From: Mycolicibacterium monacense
GTDB taxonomy: Bacteria; Actinomycetota; Actinomycetes; Mycobacteriales; Mycobacteriaceae
Direction: 5' to 3'
DNA: 64,000 bases
Assembly: GCF_010731575.1 (NCBI RefSeq)
Contig: NZ_AP022617.1
Span: 4,712,001 to 4,776,000, forward strand
The notes beneath the pieces are model-generated. The model ran no database searches. It had not been told where the DNA came from and was given only the letters and a program-made list of their open reading frames with translations. Shown here piece by piece: positions 1 to 7,208 of this stretch. Made by a program: the position numbers and the translations under genes. Numbering within the stretch: the first letter of the stretch is position 1; every line of letters starts with the position of its first letter.

Positions 1-884
1 ATCATCTGCTTCTTGATCTCCACCGGGCACGGCGCGGCCGCGTGCATGACCCGCTCGAGGCTCGACACGTCGTACGACTTGCGGACGTCCTCCGGCAGTT
101 TCAGCATCCGGGTGAACATCACCGGCACGAACTGGCCGTGCGTGACCCTGTACTTGGCGATGGCGTCGAGGGCGCCTTCGGCGTCGAACTTCTCCATCAC
201 GACGGTGGTGATACCGCCGGCCTGGGTCTGCATCGACCACACCGAGGGTGCGGTGTGGTACAGCGGTGCGGGGCTGAGGTACACGGCGTCGGGGTGCATC
301 CAGAACGACACCAGCGCGGCCATCATGCCCGGCGACTCCGACGGCGGCACATGCGGCAGTTCGCGTTTGATCCCCTTCGGACGCCCGGTCGTGCCGGACG
401 AGTACTGCAGCAGATCGCCCTCGATCTCGTCGGCGATCGGGGTGTCGGGCTTGTCGGCCACGCAGTCGGGATAGCTCTGCCAGCCGTCGAGTTGCGCGCC
501 GGCGATCAGCCGGAGCGGCGGCAGCCCGTGCGGGAGTTCCGCTTCGAGCCCGGCCAGGGTGTCGGTGAGCTTGCCCGAACCGACGATCGCCTTGGCACCG
601 CTGTTGTCGACGATGTAGGCGACCTCGGCAGCGGTGAGGTGGGTGTTGATCGGGACGTAGTACAGCCCGCTGCGGCGGGCCGCCCACATCACGGCGTGGA
701 TGTGCTCGTTGTTCTCCATCAGGATCGCGACGGCGTCGCCTTCGACCAGGCCGGCATCGCGGAACAGGTGGGCGAGCCGGTTCGCCCGCGCCTCGAGTTC
801 GCCGAACGTCACCACCGTGCCGGAGGGATACATGATGATGGCGGGCTTGTCGGGGGTGGCAACAGCGGTGTCGCGGATCTGCAT
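1..884 (-). CDS. fadD4: Fatty-acid-CoA ligase, FadD4-like (partial, 3' end outside window)
   Basis: N-terminal 294 codons of an AMP-binding (ANL) acyl-CoA synthetase. The family activates a carboxylate with ATP to an acyl-adenylate and transfers it to CoA. The ATP-binding signature YSSGTTGRPKGIK is visible, followed by the SPAPLYHTAP segment typical of acyl-CoA ligases. The ATG at 884 follows a promoter-like sequence with only six bases between its -10 and the start codon, so the message may be leaderless. Position beside pckA matches Rv0214 (fadD4) in M. tuberculosis, which is why that name is used. Substrate cannot be told from the sequence. The C-terminal AMP-binding lid lies outside the window. 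Confidence 0.85.
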   Translation of the reverse strand, partial: MQIRDTAVATPDKPAIIMYPSGTVVTFGELEARANRLAHLFRDAGLVEGDAVAILMENNEHIHAVMWAARRSGLYYVPINTHLTAAEVAYIVDNSGAKAIVGSGKLTDTLAGLEAELPHGLPPLRLIAGAQLDGWQSYPDCVADKPDTPIADEIEGDLLQYSSGTTGRPKGIKRELPHVPPSESPGMMAALVSFWMHPDAVYLSPAPLYHTAPSVWSMQTQAGGITTVVMEKFDAEGALDAIAKYRVTHGQFVPVMFTRMLKLPEDVRKSYDVSSLERVMHAAAPCPVEIKKQM

Positions 885-890
885 GTGAGC

Positions 891-921
891 ACTGTACTAG
901 GGGTGAGTTGACAGGTGTCAA
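891..921 (-). promoter_or_regulatory. fadD4 promoter with palindromic operator
   Basis: Read on the minus strand, TTGACACCTGTCAA (908-921) is a perfect 14-bp inverted repeat whose first six bases match a -35 box. A TANNNT-type -10 (TACAGT, 891-896) follows after 11 bases from the palindrome and sits six bases before the fadD4 ATG. The layout suggests a TetR-like repressor covering the -35 region, but the regulator is unknown and no regulator gene lies beside it within the window. Confidence 0.5.
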
Positions 922-977
922 GAGCCCGAGTATGGCCGGGAGCACACCGTCGGGCGGCCGCGAGCGGGCGTCAAAAG

Positions 978-1024
978 CACACCGCGAGCGGGGTGTCGAA
1001 GATCAGACACGCCGCTCGCGGTGA
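978..1024 (-). terminator. Hairpin after pckA
   Basis: The arms CACCGCGAGCGG-GGTGTC and GACACG-CCGCTCGCGGTG pair across an 8-base loop just downstream of the pckA stop codon. No U-tract follows, as is common for mycobacterial terminators. A 15-bp direct repeat, GCGGTGAAAGAGAAC, lies at 1018-1032 and 1036-1050 between the hairpin and the stop. Confidence 0.55.
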
Positions 1025-1049
1025 AAGAGAACCTGGCGGTGAAAGAGAA

Positions 1050-2879
1050 CTAAGCCTCTTCGGCCAGTCGGTGCTTGAGCGCGTCGAACTCGTCGCGGAT
1101 GCCCGTGGGCAGCTTCTCGCCGACGAACTCGAACCACTCCTCGATAAGCGGCAGTTCCTGCCGCCACTCCTCGGGCTTGACCGCCAGCGCGGCGTCGACG
1201 TCCTCCGGGTCGACATCCAGACCCTCGAGGTCGAGGTCCTGCGCGGTCGGCACGATGCCGATCGGCGTGCTGCGGCCGTCGGCCTTGTGCTCGATGCGCT
1301 CGATGGCCCACTTGAGCACGCGGCTGTTCTCGCCGAAGCCCGGCCACAGGAAGCGGCCGTCGTCGCCGCGGCGGAACCAGTTCACGAAGAACACCGCGGG
1401 CATCTTCGACTCGTCGGCGTTCTTGCCGATGTCGATCCAGTGCTGGAAGTAGTCGCCGACGTTGTAGCCGAGGAACGGCAGCATCGCCATCGGATCGCGG
1501 CGCACCGTGCCGACCTTGCCCTCGGCGGCGGCGGTCTGCTCCGAGCCGAGGGTGGCCCCGATGAAGACGCCGTGCTGCCAGTCGCGGGCCTGGGTGATCA
1601 GCGGGACGGTCGTCTTGCGGCGGCCGCCGAACAGGATGGCCGAGATCGGCACGCCCTGCGGATCGTCCCACTCGGGCGCCAGTGTCGGGCACTGGGAGAT
1701 CGGCGTGCAGTAACGCGAGTTCGGGTGGGCGGCCTTCGTTTCCGTCTCACGCAGGATGTAGTCGTTGCCCTTCCAGTCGATCAGGTGGTCGGGCTCACCC
1801 TCCAGACCTTCCCACCACACATCGCCGTCGTCGGTCTTGGCGACGTTGGTGAAGACGGTGTTGCCTGCCTCGATGGTCTTCATCGCGTTCGGGTTCGACG
1901 ACCAGTTCGTCCCGGGGGCGACGCCGAAGAAGCCGAATTCGGGGTTGACGGCGTACAGGCGGCCGTCCTTGCCGAACCGCATCCACGCGATGTCGTCGCC
2001 GACGGTCTCGGCGCGCCAGCCCGGAATGGTGGGCTGCAGCATCGCGAGGTTGGTCTTACCGCAGGCCGACGGGAACGCCGCGGCGATGAAATAGGCCTTG
2101 TTCTCCGGGGAGATGAGCTTGAGGATCAGCATGTGCTCGGCGAGCCAGCCCTCGTCGTGGGCCATCGCCGAGGCGATCCGAAGCGAGTAGCACTTCTTGC
2201 CGAGCAGCGCGTTGCCGCCGTAACCCGATCCGTAGCTCCAGATCTCGCGGGTCTCGGGGAAGTGGGTGATGTACTTGGTGTCGTTGCACGGCCAGGGCAC
2301 GTCCTTCTCACCGGGCTCCAGCGGTGCGCCGAGGGAATGCAGCGCCTTGACGAAGAACCCGTCGGTGCCCATCTTGTCGAGCGCCGCCTGACCCATGCGG
2401 GTCATCGTGCGCATCGAGACCACCACGTACTCCGAATCGGTGATCTCCACGCCGAGCTTGGGGTCCTCGGCTTCGAGCGGACCCATGCAGAACGGCACCA
2501 CATACATGGTGCGGCCGCGCATGCTGCCGCGGTAGAGGTCGGTCAAGATGCCGCGCATCTCCGCGGGGTCCATCCAGTTGTTGGTCGGACCGGCGTCGAT
2601 CTCGCGCTCAGAGCAGATATAGGTGCGCGACTCGACGCGCGCCACGTCTGAGGGGTCGGAGAGTGCCAGGTAGGAGTTCGGCTTCTTCTCCTCGTTCAGC
2701 TTCTGGAAGGTGCCCGCCTCGCACAGCTGCTCGGTCAGCCGGGCGCACTCCTCCTCGGAACCGTCGGTGAACACCACCCGGTCGGGCTGGGTCAGCTCGG
2801 CGACCTCCCGAACCCAGGCCAGCAGTCCCTCGTGTTTGGTCGGAGCGGTGTCCAGACCCGGAATGGTGGCTGAAGTCAT
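1050..2879 (-). CDS. pckA: Phosphoenolpyruvate carboxykinase (GTP)
   Basis: GTP-dependent PEPCK, which interconverts oxaloacetate and phosphoenolpyruvate at the entry to gluconeogenesis; 609 residues, close to the M. tuberculosis enzyme (about 606). The kinase-1 loop with the reactive cysteine is present as FPSACGKTN (Cys273), and NSRYCTP and FGGRR further on are GTP-class signatures. The start chosen is the ATG at 2879 because AGGAG lies nine bases upstream. An in-frame ATG at 2897 would place that Shine-Dalgarno inside the gene. The gene is followed by a hairpin and seems to be transcribed alone. Confidence 0.97.
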   Translation of the reverse strand: MTSATIPGLDTAPTKHEGLLAWVREVAELTQPDRVVFTDGSEEECARLTEQLCEAGTFQKLNEEKKPNSYLALSDPSDVARVESRTYICSEREIDAGPTNNWMDPAEMRGILTDLYRGSMRGRTMYVVPFCMGPLEAEDPKLGVEITDSEYVVVSMRTMTRMGQAALDKMGTDGFFVKALHSLGAPLEPGEKDVPWPCNDTKYITHFPETREIWSYGSGYGGNALLGKKCYSLRIASAMAHDEGWLAEHMLILKLISPENKAYFIAAAFPSACGKTNLAMLQPTIPGWRAETVGDDIAWMRFGKDGRLYAVNPEFGFFGVAPGTNWSSNPNAMKTIEAGNTVFTNVAKTDDGDVWWEGLEGEPDHLIDWKGNDYILRETETKAAHPNSRYCTPISQCPTLAPEWDDPQGVPISAILFGGRRKTTVPLITQARDWQHGVFIGATLGSEQTAAAEGKVGTVRRDPMAMLPFLGYNVGDYFQHWIDIGKNADESKMPAVFFVNWFRRGDDGRFLWPGFGENSRVLKWAIERIEHKADGRSTPIGIVPTAQDLDLEGLDVDPEDVDAALAVKPEEWRQELPLIEEWFEFVGEKLPTGIRDEFDALKHRLAEEA

Positions 2880-3077
2880 ACTGTGATTCTCCTGCATCTT
2901 CCTGCACTAGGTTCCGCCAGGACGCAGGCCCACGATGACGCCGATGAACGAGATCAACGGCGATCACGGTCGTCCCTTGTTCCCGAGGTTAACGTGGGTG
3001 ACATACCCGAAGGAATTCGGATCTATGTCCGATGACTCACAGGAACGATTCAGAAAAGCAAATAACGCACCTACCGA
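2880..3077. other. Intergenic region upstream of pckA
   Basis: About 200 bases between the pckA start and the stop of the next upstream minus-strand gene. It must hold the pckA promoter and any catabolite control site. It is clearly less GC-rich at 3000-3080 than its surroundings. No convincing -10/-35 pair or strong palindrome was found by eye. Confidence 0.4.
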
Positions 3078-4571
3078 TCAGTAGCCGACGTTTTTTCCGG
3101 AATTGCGTTCGTTCGCATCGGTGAATTCGTCTGCTTTTTTGTCGTACAACTCGGCGCACACCGCCTCCAGCGCGCGCTGCAAGCCGGGTAGCCGACGGTC
3201 GCGCAGCGCCGCGGCACGCGCCGTGGCGGCCGCGTGCTCCCGCAGTTCGGCGTCGATCTCGGCGATCCGGGCGGCCGCGGCGTCCGCGTCGGCCTCCTCC
3301 TCGGCGGCCAGCGCGGCGGTCAGCGCCGCCTCGGCGGCCAGCACACGGGTGGCGACGGCCTCTTCGGCCGCCGAGCGCAGCGTCGCGGTGACGTCGGCGA
3401 CCCAGCGGTCCAGGACACCGCGATCGTGCAGCAGCCCGCGGATGCCGACCACCCACACCGCCACCGCCAGCCCGGCCGCCGCGCCGGCGAGCACACCGGC
3501 GACCGTCAGGCCCGGATCGACCCCGCTGAACAGCCGGCTCACCGCGAGGGCGACGCCGAGTCCGAAGCCGGCGCCGAGCAACATCATCAGCCGCGTCTCG
3601 AGCCGACGCGACCGCAACGACGGCCCGGGGAGGTCGGGGACGGGAATCGGCTGCGGAGGTGGCGGCACGTCGTCCAGGTGCAGGTCGGCCGCGACGGCGG
3701 TCAGGTGGGTGGTGACGCCCTCGTCGACCTCGGTCATCACCTCGGCGGCGCGGCCGCGCACCGTCTGTTCGAAGGCGTCGAGTTTGCGGCGGCCCAGTTC
3801 GGCGATGTCCTCCTGCAGTTCGCCGCGCACCGATGCGCACCGGTTGCGCGCGAAGTACGTCAACTGCACGCGCGCCTGCTGGATCTGGCTCCGCAGGGCG
3901 ATCGCGCGTTGCGACTTCTCCACCCGTCTGGCGCGGCGGATCTCGTCGCGCTGCGCGCGCAGGGCGGACACCCGGGCGTGCCGGTCGGCGCCCTCACCGT
4001 CGGCGCGATAGCGCGCGACCACCTTATTGAGCTGACTTTCCCACGCCCGCAACCGGTTTCGTCGCATCACCTCGGGATTGCCGAGAGTGTCACGCAGCAG
4101 GTCGACCAGGTCGTCGACCGCCGGGTCCCCGTCGTCAGGCGCCGCGGCCACCCCGACCCACGGCAGCGCGGCGTAGCGCCGGCGGTGCGCGCCGAGCAGT
4201 TCGCGGTCGGCGGCCATGACCTCACGCCAGTCGAGGTGCACGTCGATCTTGGTGACGACGCCGATGACGCAGTCGGTGTGGTCGGCCGCCAGATCGAGCA
4301 GTTCACAGTCGGAGCCGGCCAGCGGGGAGACCGCCGAGACCGCGAACACCACGGCGACGGGTGCGCTGCCCGCGGGCAGTTCGTCGGCCTCGACGAACGA
4401 CACCTCCGGTAGCCGGTCGCGCAGGACCGCGATCAGGCTGCTGACCCCGGCCAGCCACGGACCGGTGACCAGCACGCTGTCGCTGGGCTGCACCCCCGGC
4501 GAGTCCAGCGCGGGGTCGACGGCGGCGACCACCGCGTCGGCCGCGGCGACAGGATCGGAGGCGGCGCTCAT
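3078..4571 (-). CDS. Dynamin/GTPase-like membrane protein (Rv0210-like)
   Basis: A 497-residue protein with a P-loop-like N-terminal domain, a GTPase-type TKID motif near residue 120, two adjacent hydrophobic helices around residues 325-375 (LMMLLGAGFGLGVALAVS and AGVLAGAAAGLAVAVWVV), and an Ala/Glu-rich, probably coiled-coil C terminus. The P-loop is degenerate: GPWLAGVSS has Val43 where Walker A lysine is expected. The start ATG at 4571 overlaps the upstream gene's stop (ATGA), so the two are translationally coupled. Position and size match Rv0210 (492 aa, unknown function). The architecture resembles bacterial dynamin-like proteins, but membrane-remodelling activity is inference. Confidence 0.75.
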   Translation of the reverse strand: MSAASDPVAAADAVVAAVDPALDSPGVQPSDSVLVTGPWLAGVSSLIAVLRDRLPEVSFVEADELPAGSAPVAVVFAVSAVSPLAGSDCELLDLAADHTDCVIGVVTKIDVHLDWREVMAADRELLGAHRRRYAALPWVGVAAAPDDGDPAVDDLVDLLRDTLGNPEVMRRNRLRAWESQLNKVVARYRADGEGADRHARVSALRAQRDEIRRARRVEKSQRAIALRSQIQQARVQLTYFARNRCASVRGELQEDIAELGRRKLDAFEQTVRGRAAEVMTEVDEGVTTHLTAVAADLHLDDVPPPPQPIPVPDLPGPSLRSRRLETRLMMLLGAGFGLGVALAVSRLFSGVDPGLTVAGVLAGAAAGLAVAVWVVGIRGLLHDRGVLDRWVADVTATLRSAAEEAVATRVLAAEAALTAALAAEEEADADAAAARIAEIDAELREHAAATARAAALRDRRLPGLQRALEAVCAELYDKKADEFTDANERNSGKNVGY

Positions 4572-5593
4572 CGGCGGCGCTCGAACAGCCGCAGCGAACC
4601 GCGGGCGATGTCGGCGCCGCACGCCCGATGCAGCGGGCTCACCGGGCCGCGGCTGTAGCCGCGCCACCACACCGCCCGGCGCAGGTGCGTGGCGGCGTCG
4701 TCACCGGGGTCGACCACCAGCCCGGCCGCCTGCACCACATCGACGGCCGCGGTCATGACCGCGAGGACGGTGTCGTCATCGGCGAGGAACGCCGCGATCC
4801 GATCGTTGCCGGCGGCGCGACCCTGGAGTTCGGCGAGCGCCGCCCGGATCCGGTCGTACCGCGCCGGCGCGGCCAGTGCGTCGAGCCGGCCGAGTACCCG
4901 GTCGAACCCGCTCACCTCACGCAGCAGCGTCGGCAGGTCGTGCGGGTCGGCGCCGTCGCGCAGCGCGCGGACGCTGTGCGCGACACCGCGCAGGCCGAGC
5001 GTCCGCAGCAGCCGCATGCGGACGTCGCGAGGCAGTGGGTGGGCGGCGTCGAGGAACGCATTCGCCGAACGCAGCTCGGCAGGCTCCGCCGCCAGCAGCT
5101 GCAACGCGCCGGGTGCGTCGTCGTCGAGGCTGTCGTCGTCGAGGCTGACGTCGGCGAGCAGCGCGACGACGGACTCCACCGGGACGTCGCCGTGTTCGCC
5201 GGAGCCGAACCGGCGCAGCGCATCGGGCGGGATCGGTCCGGTGAGGTCGGCCTTGTTACACACCACCACGACGGGCACGTCGGCGTCGCGCCACGCCGCC
5301 ACCGACGCCACGTCCTCCGGTTTGACCGCCTCGGCGACGACCACCACCGCGACGTCGGGGGTGTGCTCCGCGACCCGCCTTCCGTCCCGCGCGAGCGCAC
5401 GGGCCAGCGTGGTGCGGCCGACCCCGGCGCGGCCGGTGACGGCCACGCGCGGAGGTGCCGCCAGGCGGGCGGCGACCGCCGCCACCGCCGCGTCCCCGCA
5501 CTCCTGCGCGAAGCGTGTCAGCACGTCATCGAAGTCGGGAACGAGAATCGCTGCGCCCTCCCTCCGCGTGGGGTCCCGGGGAAATCGTGGCAT
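4568..5593 (-). CDS. P-loop GTPase-like protein (Rv0209-like)
   Basis: A 341-residue protein with an N-terminal P-loop GRAGVGRTT and a G4-type NKAD motif about 70 residues later, preceded by VVVVC as in small GTPases. The Walker A lysine is replaced by Arg60. The rest is alpha-helical, with no membrane segment. The ATG at 5593 was chosen; an ATG at 5656 is in frame. A strong purine run (GGAGGGAGGG) lies about 25-30 bases inside the 5593 start, upstream of a GTG in frame, so a shorter form cannot be ruled out. It overlaps the following dynamin-like gene by four bases, and the pair probably acts together. Function unknown in M. tuberculosis (Rv0209). Confidence 0.72.
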   Translation of the reverse strand: MPRFPRDPTRREGAAILVPDFDDVLTRFAQECGDAAVAAVAARLAAPPRVAVTGRAGVGRTTLARALARDGRRVAEHTPDVAVVVVAEAVKPEDVASVAAWRDADVPVVVVCNKADLTGPIPPDALRRFGSGEHGDVPVESVVALLADVSLDDDSLDDDAPGALQLLAAEPAELRSANAFLDAAHPLPRDVRMRLLRTLGLRGVAHSVRALRDGADPHDLPTLLREVSGFDRVLGRLDALAAPARYDRIRAALAELQGRAAGNDRIAAFLADDDTVLAVMTAAVDVVQAAGLVVDPGDDAATHLRRAVWWRGYSRGPVSPLHRACGADIARGSLRLFERRR

Positions 5594-5705
5594 CTGTCGG
5601 GGCGCCTCACGTACGGATGTTTGGCGTGCCAGCCGAAGGCAACTGTTGGGTATCAATCTGTACCACGATGGGGGTCCCCCGGCACTGATGAGACACCATG
5701 GACGG

Positions 5706-6467
5706 ATGCACGCGCGCGAGTCTGATGTCGCCGGCGGGCCGGCGCCTGACTCAGCCGGGGACGACTCACCCTCGGCGCACCGTCACCGGCGGGTGACGAG
5801 CTTCCGGTCGCGCCGTTCGGCGCTGTCCGGAGGACAGCAGGACACCTGGGAGCGGCTGTGGCCGGAGCTCGGCACCGAGGCGCGTGACGACGACGGCCGA
5901 CCGGCGGCGCTGATCGACACCGCGGCGTGGTTCGGCCGGACCGCACCGCTGGTCCTGGAGATCGGGTCGGGTACCGGCACCTCGACGCTGGCGATGGCGC
6001 AGGACGAACCGGACATCGACGTGATCGCGGTGGAGGTGTACCGGCGCGGCCTCGCCCAGCTGCTCACCGGCATCGACCGGGCCGGGGTGCGCAACATCAG
6101 GATGATCCGCGGTGACGGCGTCGACGTGCTCGAATACATGGTGGCGAGCGGCTCGCTGACCGGCGTGCGGGTGTTCTTCCCCGACCCGTGGCCCAAGGCC
6201 CGCCACCACAAACGTCGGCTGCTGCAGCCGTCGACCGTGGCGCTGATCGCCGACCGGCTGCGCCCCGGCGGCATCCTGCACGCGGCCACCGACCACGCCG
6301 GCTACGCCGAGCAGATCGCGGCGGTGGGCGACGCCGAACCGCTGCTGCGCCGGGTCGATCTCACCGATGACCTGCCGATCTCGGCGCGCCGGCCCGTCAC
6401 GAAGTACGAGCGCAAGGCCCTGGCCGGCCCCGACGTCGCCGAACTGCTCTGGGAGAAGGTGCCGTGA
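5706..6467 (+). CDS. trmB: tRNA (guanine-N7-)-methyltransferase
   Basis: SAM-dependent methyltransferase forming m7G46 in tRNA variable loops; 253 residues. The SAM-binding motif EIGSGTG is at residues 85-91, and the TrmB hallmark FFPDPWPKARHHKRR begins around residue 157 with Asp160. An in-frame ATG at 5688 would add six residues, and neither start has a strong Shine-Dalgarno. The reading frame is open for about 1 kb upstream, but that part is antisense to the GTPase-like genes. The stop overlaps the next gene's GTG, so trmB heads an operon with the NYN protein and probably mmpL3. Confidence 0.93.
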   Translation: MHARESDVAGGPAPDSAGDDSPSAHRHRRVTSFRSRRSALSGGQQDTWERLWPELGTEARDDDGRPAALIDTAAWFGRTAPLVLEIGSGTGTSTLAMAQDEPDIDVIAVEVYRRGLAQLLTGIDRAGVRNIRMIRGDGVDVLEYMVASGSLTGVRVFFPDPWPKARHHKRRLLQPSTVALIADRLRPGGILHAATDHAGYAEQIAAVGDAEPLLRRVDLTDDLPISARRPVTKYERKALAGPDVAELLWEKVP

Positions 6468-7162
6468 GCGTCACCGAAGACCTTCCGCAGGAGATCCCGC
6501 AGGTCACGCCGCCCCCGCCGCCCGCCGGTCCGCCCGCCGGAACGCAGCGGGTGCTGCTGGTGTGGGATGCGCCGAACCTGGACATGGGGCTCGGCTCGAT
6601 CATCGGCGGCAGGCCCACGGCGGCGCACCGGCCCCGGTTCGACGCGCTCGGCCGCTGGCTGCTCGGCCGGACCGCCGACCTGTCCGCCGGCCGCGAGGAC
6701 GTCACGCTCGAACCAGAGGCGACGGTGTTCACCAACATCGCACCCGGCAGCGCCGACGTCGTCAGGCCGTGGGTGGAGGCGCTGCGCAACGTCGGTTTCG
6801 CCGTCTTCGCCAAACCCAAGATCGACGAGGACAGCGACGTCGACAGCGACATGCTGGACCACATCGCGCTGCGCCGCCGCGAGGGGCTGGCCGCCGTGCT
6901 GGTCGCCTCGGCGGACGGTCAGGCGTTCCGGCTGCCGCTGGAAGAGATCGCCCGTGAGGGGATCCCCGTGCAGGTGCTCGGATTTCGCGAACATGCGAGC
7001 TGGGCGCTAGCGTCGGATACCTTGGAGTTCGTCGATCTGGAAGACATTCCTGGTGTTTTCCGGGAGCCGTTGCCGCGGATCGGACTCGATTCGCTGCCTG
7101 AGCAGGGAGCATGGCTGCAGCCGTTCCGGCCGCTGTCCGCGCTGCTGACCTCGCGTGTGTGA
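6464..7162 (+). CDS. NYN-domain protein (Rv0207c-like)
   Basis: A 232-residue protein with a Pro-rich N terminus (about 25 residues) and then a NYN/PIN-like fold: VLLVWDAPNLDMGL with the first acidic residue, DSDVDSDMLDHIA in the middle, and VLVASADGQAF with the third acidic cluster. Such domains are usually metal-dependent ribonucleases or their relatives; no substrate can be named. It starts with GTG in a GTGA overlap with the trmB stop and ends 46 bases before mmpL3. This three-gene order is conserved with M. tuberculosis Rv0208c-Rv0206c, which hints at a link between RNA processing and envelope export that remains unexplained. Confidence 0.82.
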   Translation: MSVTEDLPQEIPQVTPPPPPAGPPAGTQRVLLVWDAPNLDMGLGSIIGGRPTAAHRPRFDALGRWLLGRTADLSAGREDVTLEPEATVFTNIAPGSADVVRPWVEALRNVGFAVFAKPKIDEDSDVDSDMLDHIALRRREGLAAVLVASADGQAFRLPLEEIAREGIPVQVLGFREHASWALASDTLEFVDLEDIPGVFREPLPRIGLDSLPEQGAWLQPFRPLSALLTSRV

Positions 7163-7208
7163 CATCTGTGGCCACAGCGCGGTCGACATGAATTGGTAAG
7201 GAGCTTAC

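Noticed and set aside
915-2651. 578-codon open frame antisense to pckA
   Set aside because: The opposite strand encodes an intact PEPCK with all motifs; this frame has no domain and no ribosome site.
5640-5700. GGGGGTCCCCC hairpin before trmB as a regulatory structure
   Set aside because: The short symmetric run is likely by chance in GC-rich DNA and has no loop or conserved context.
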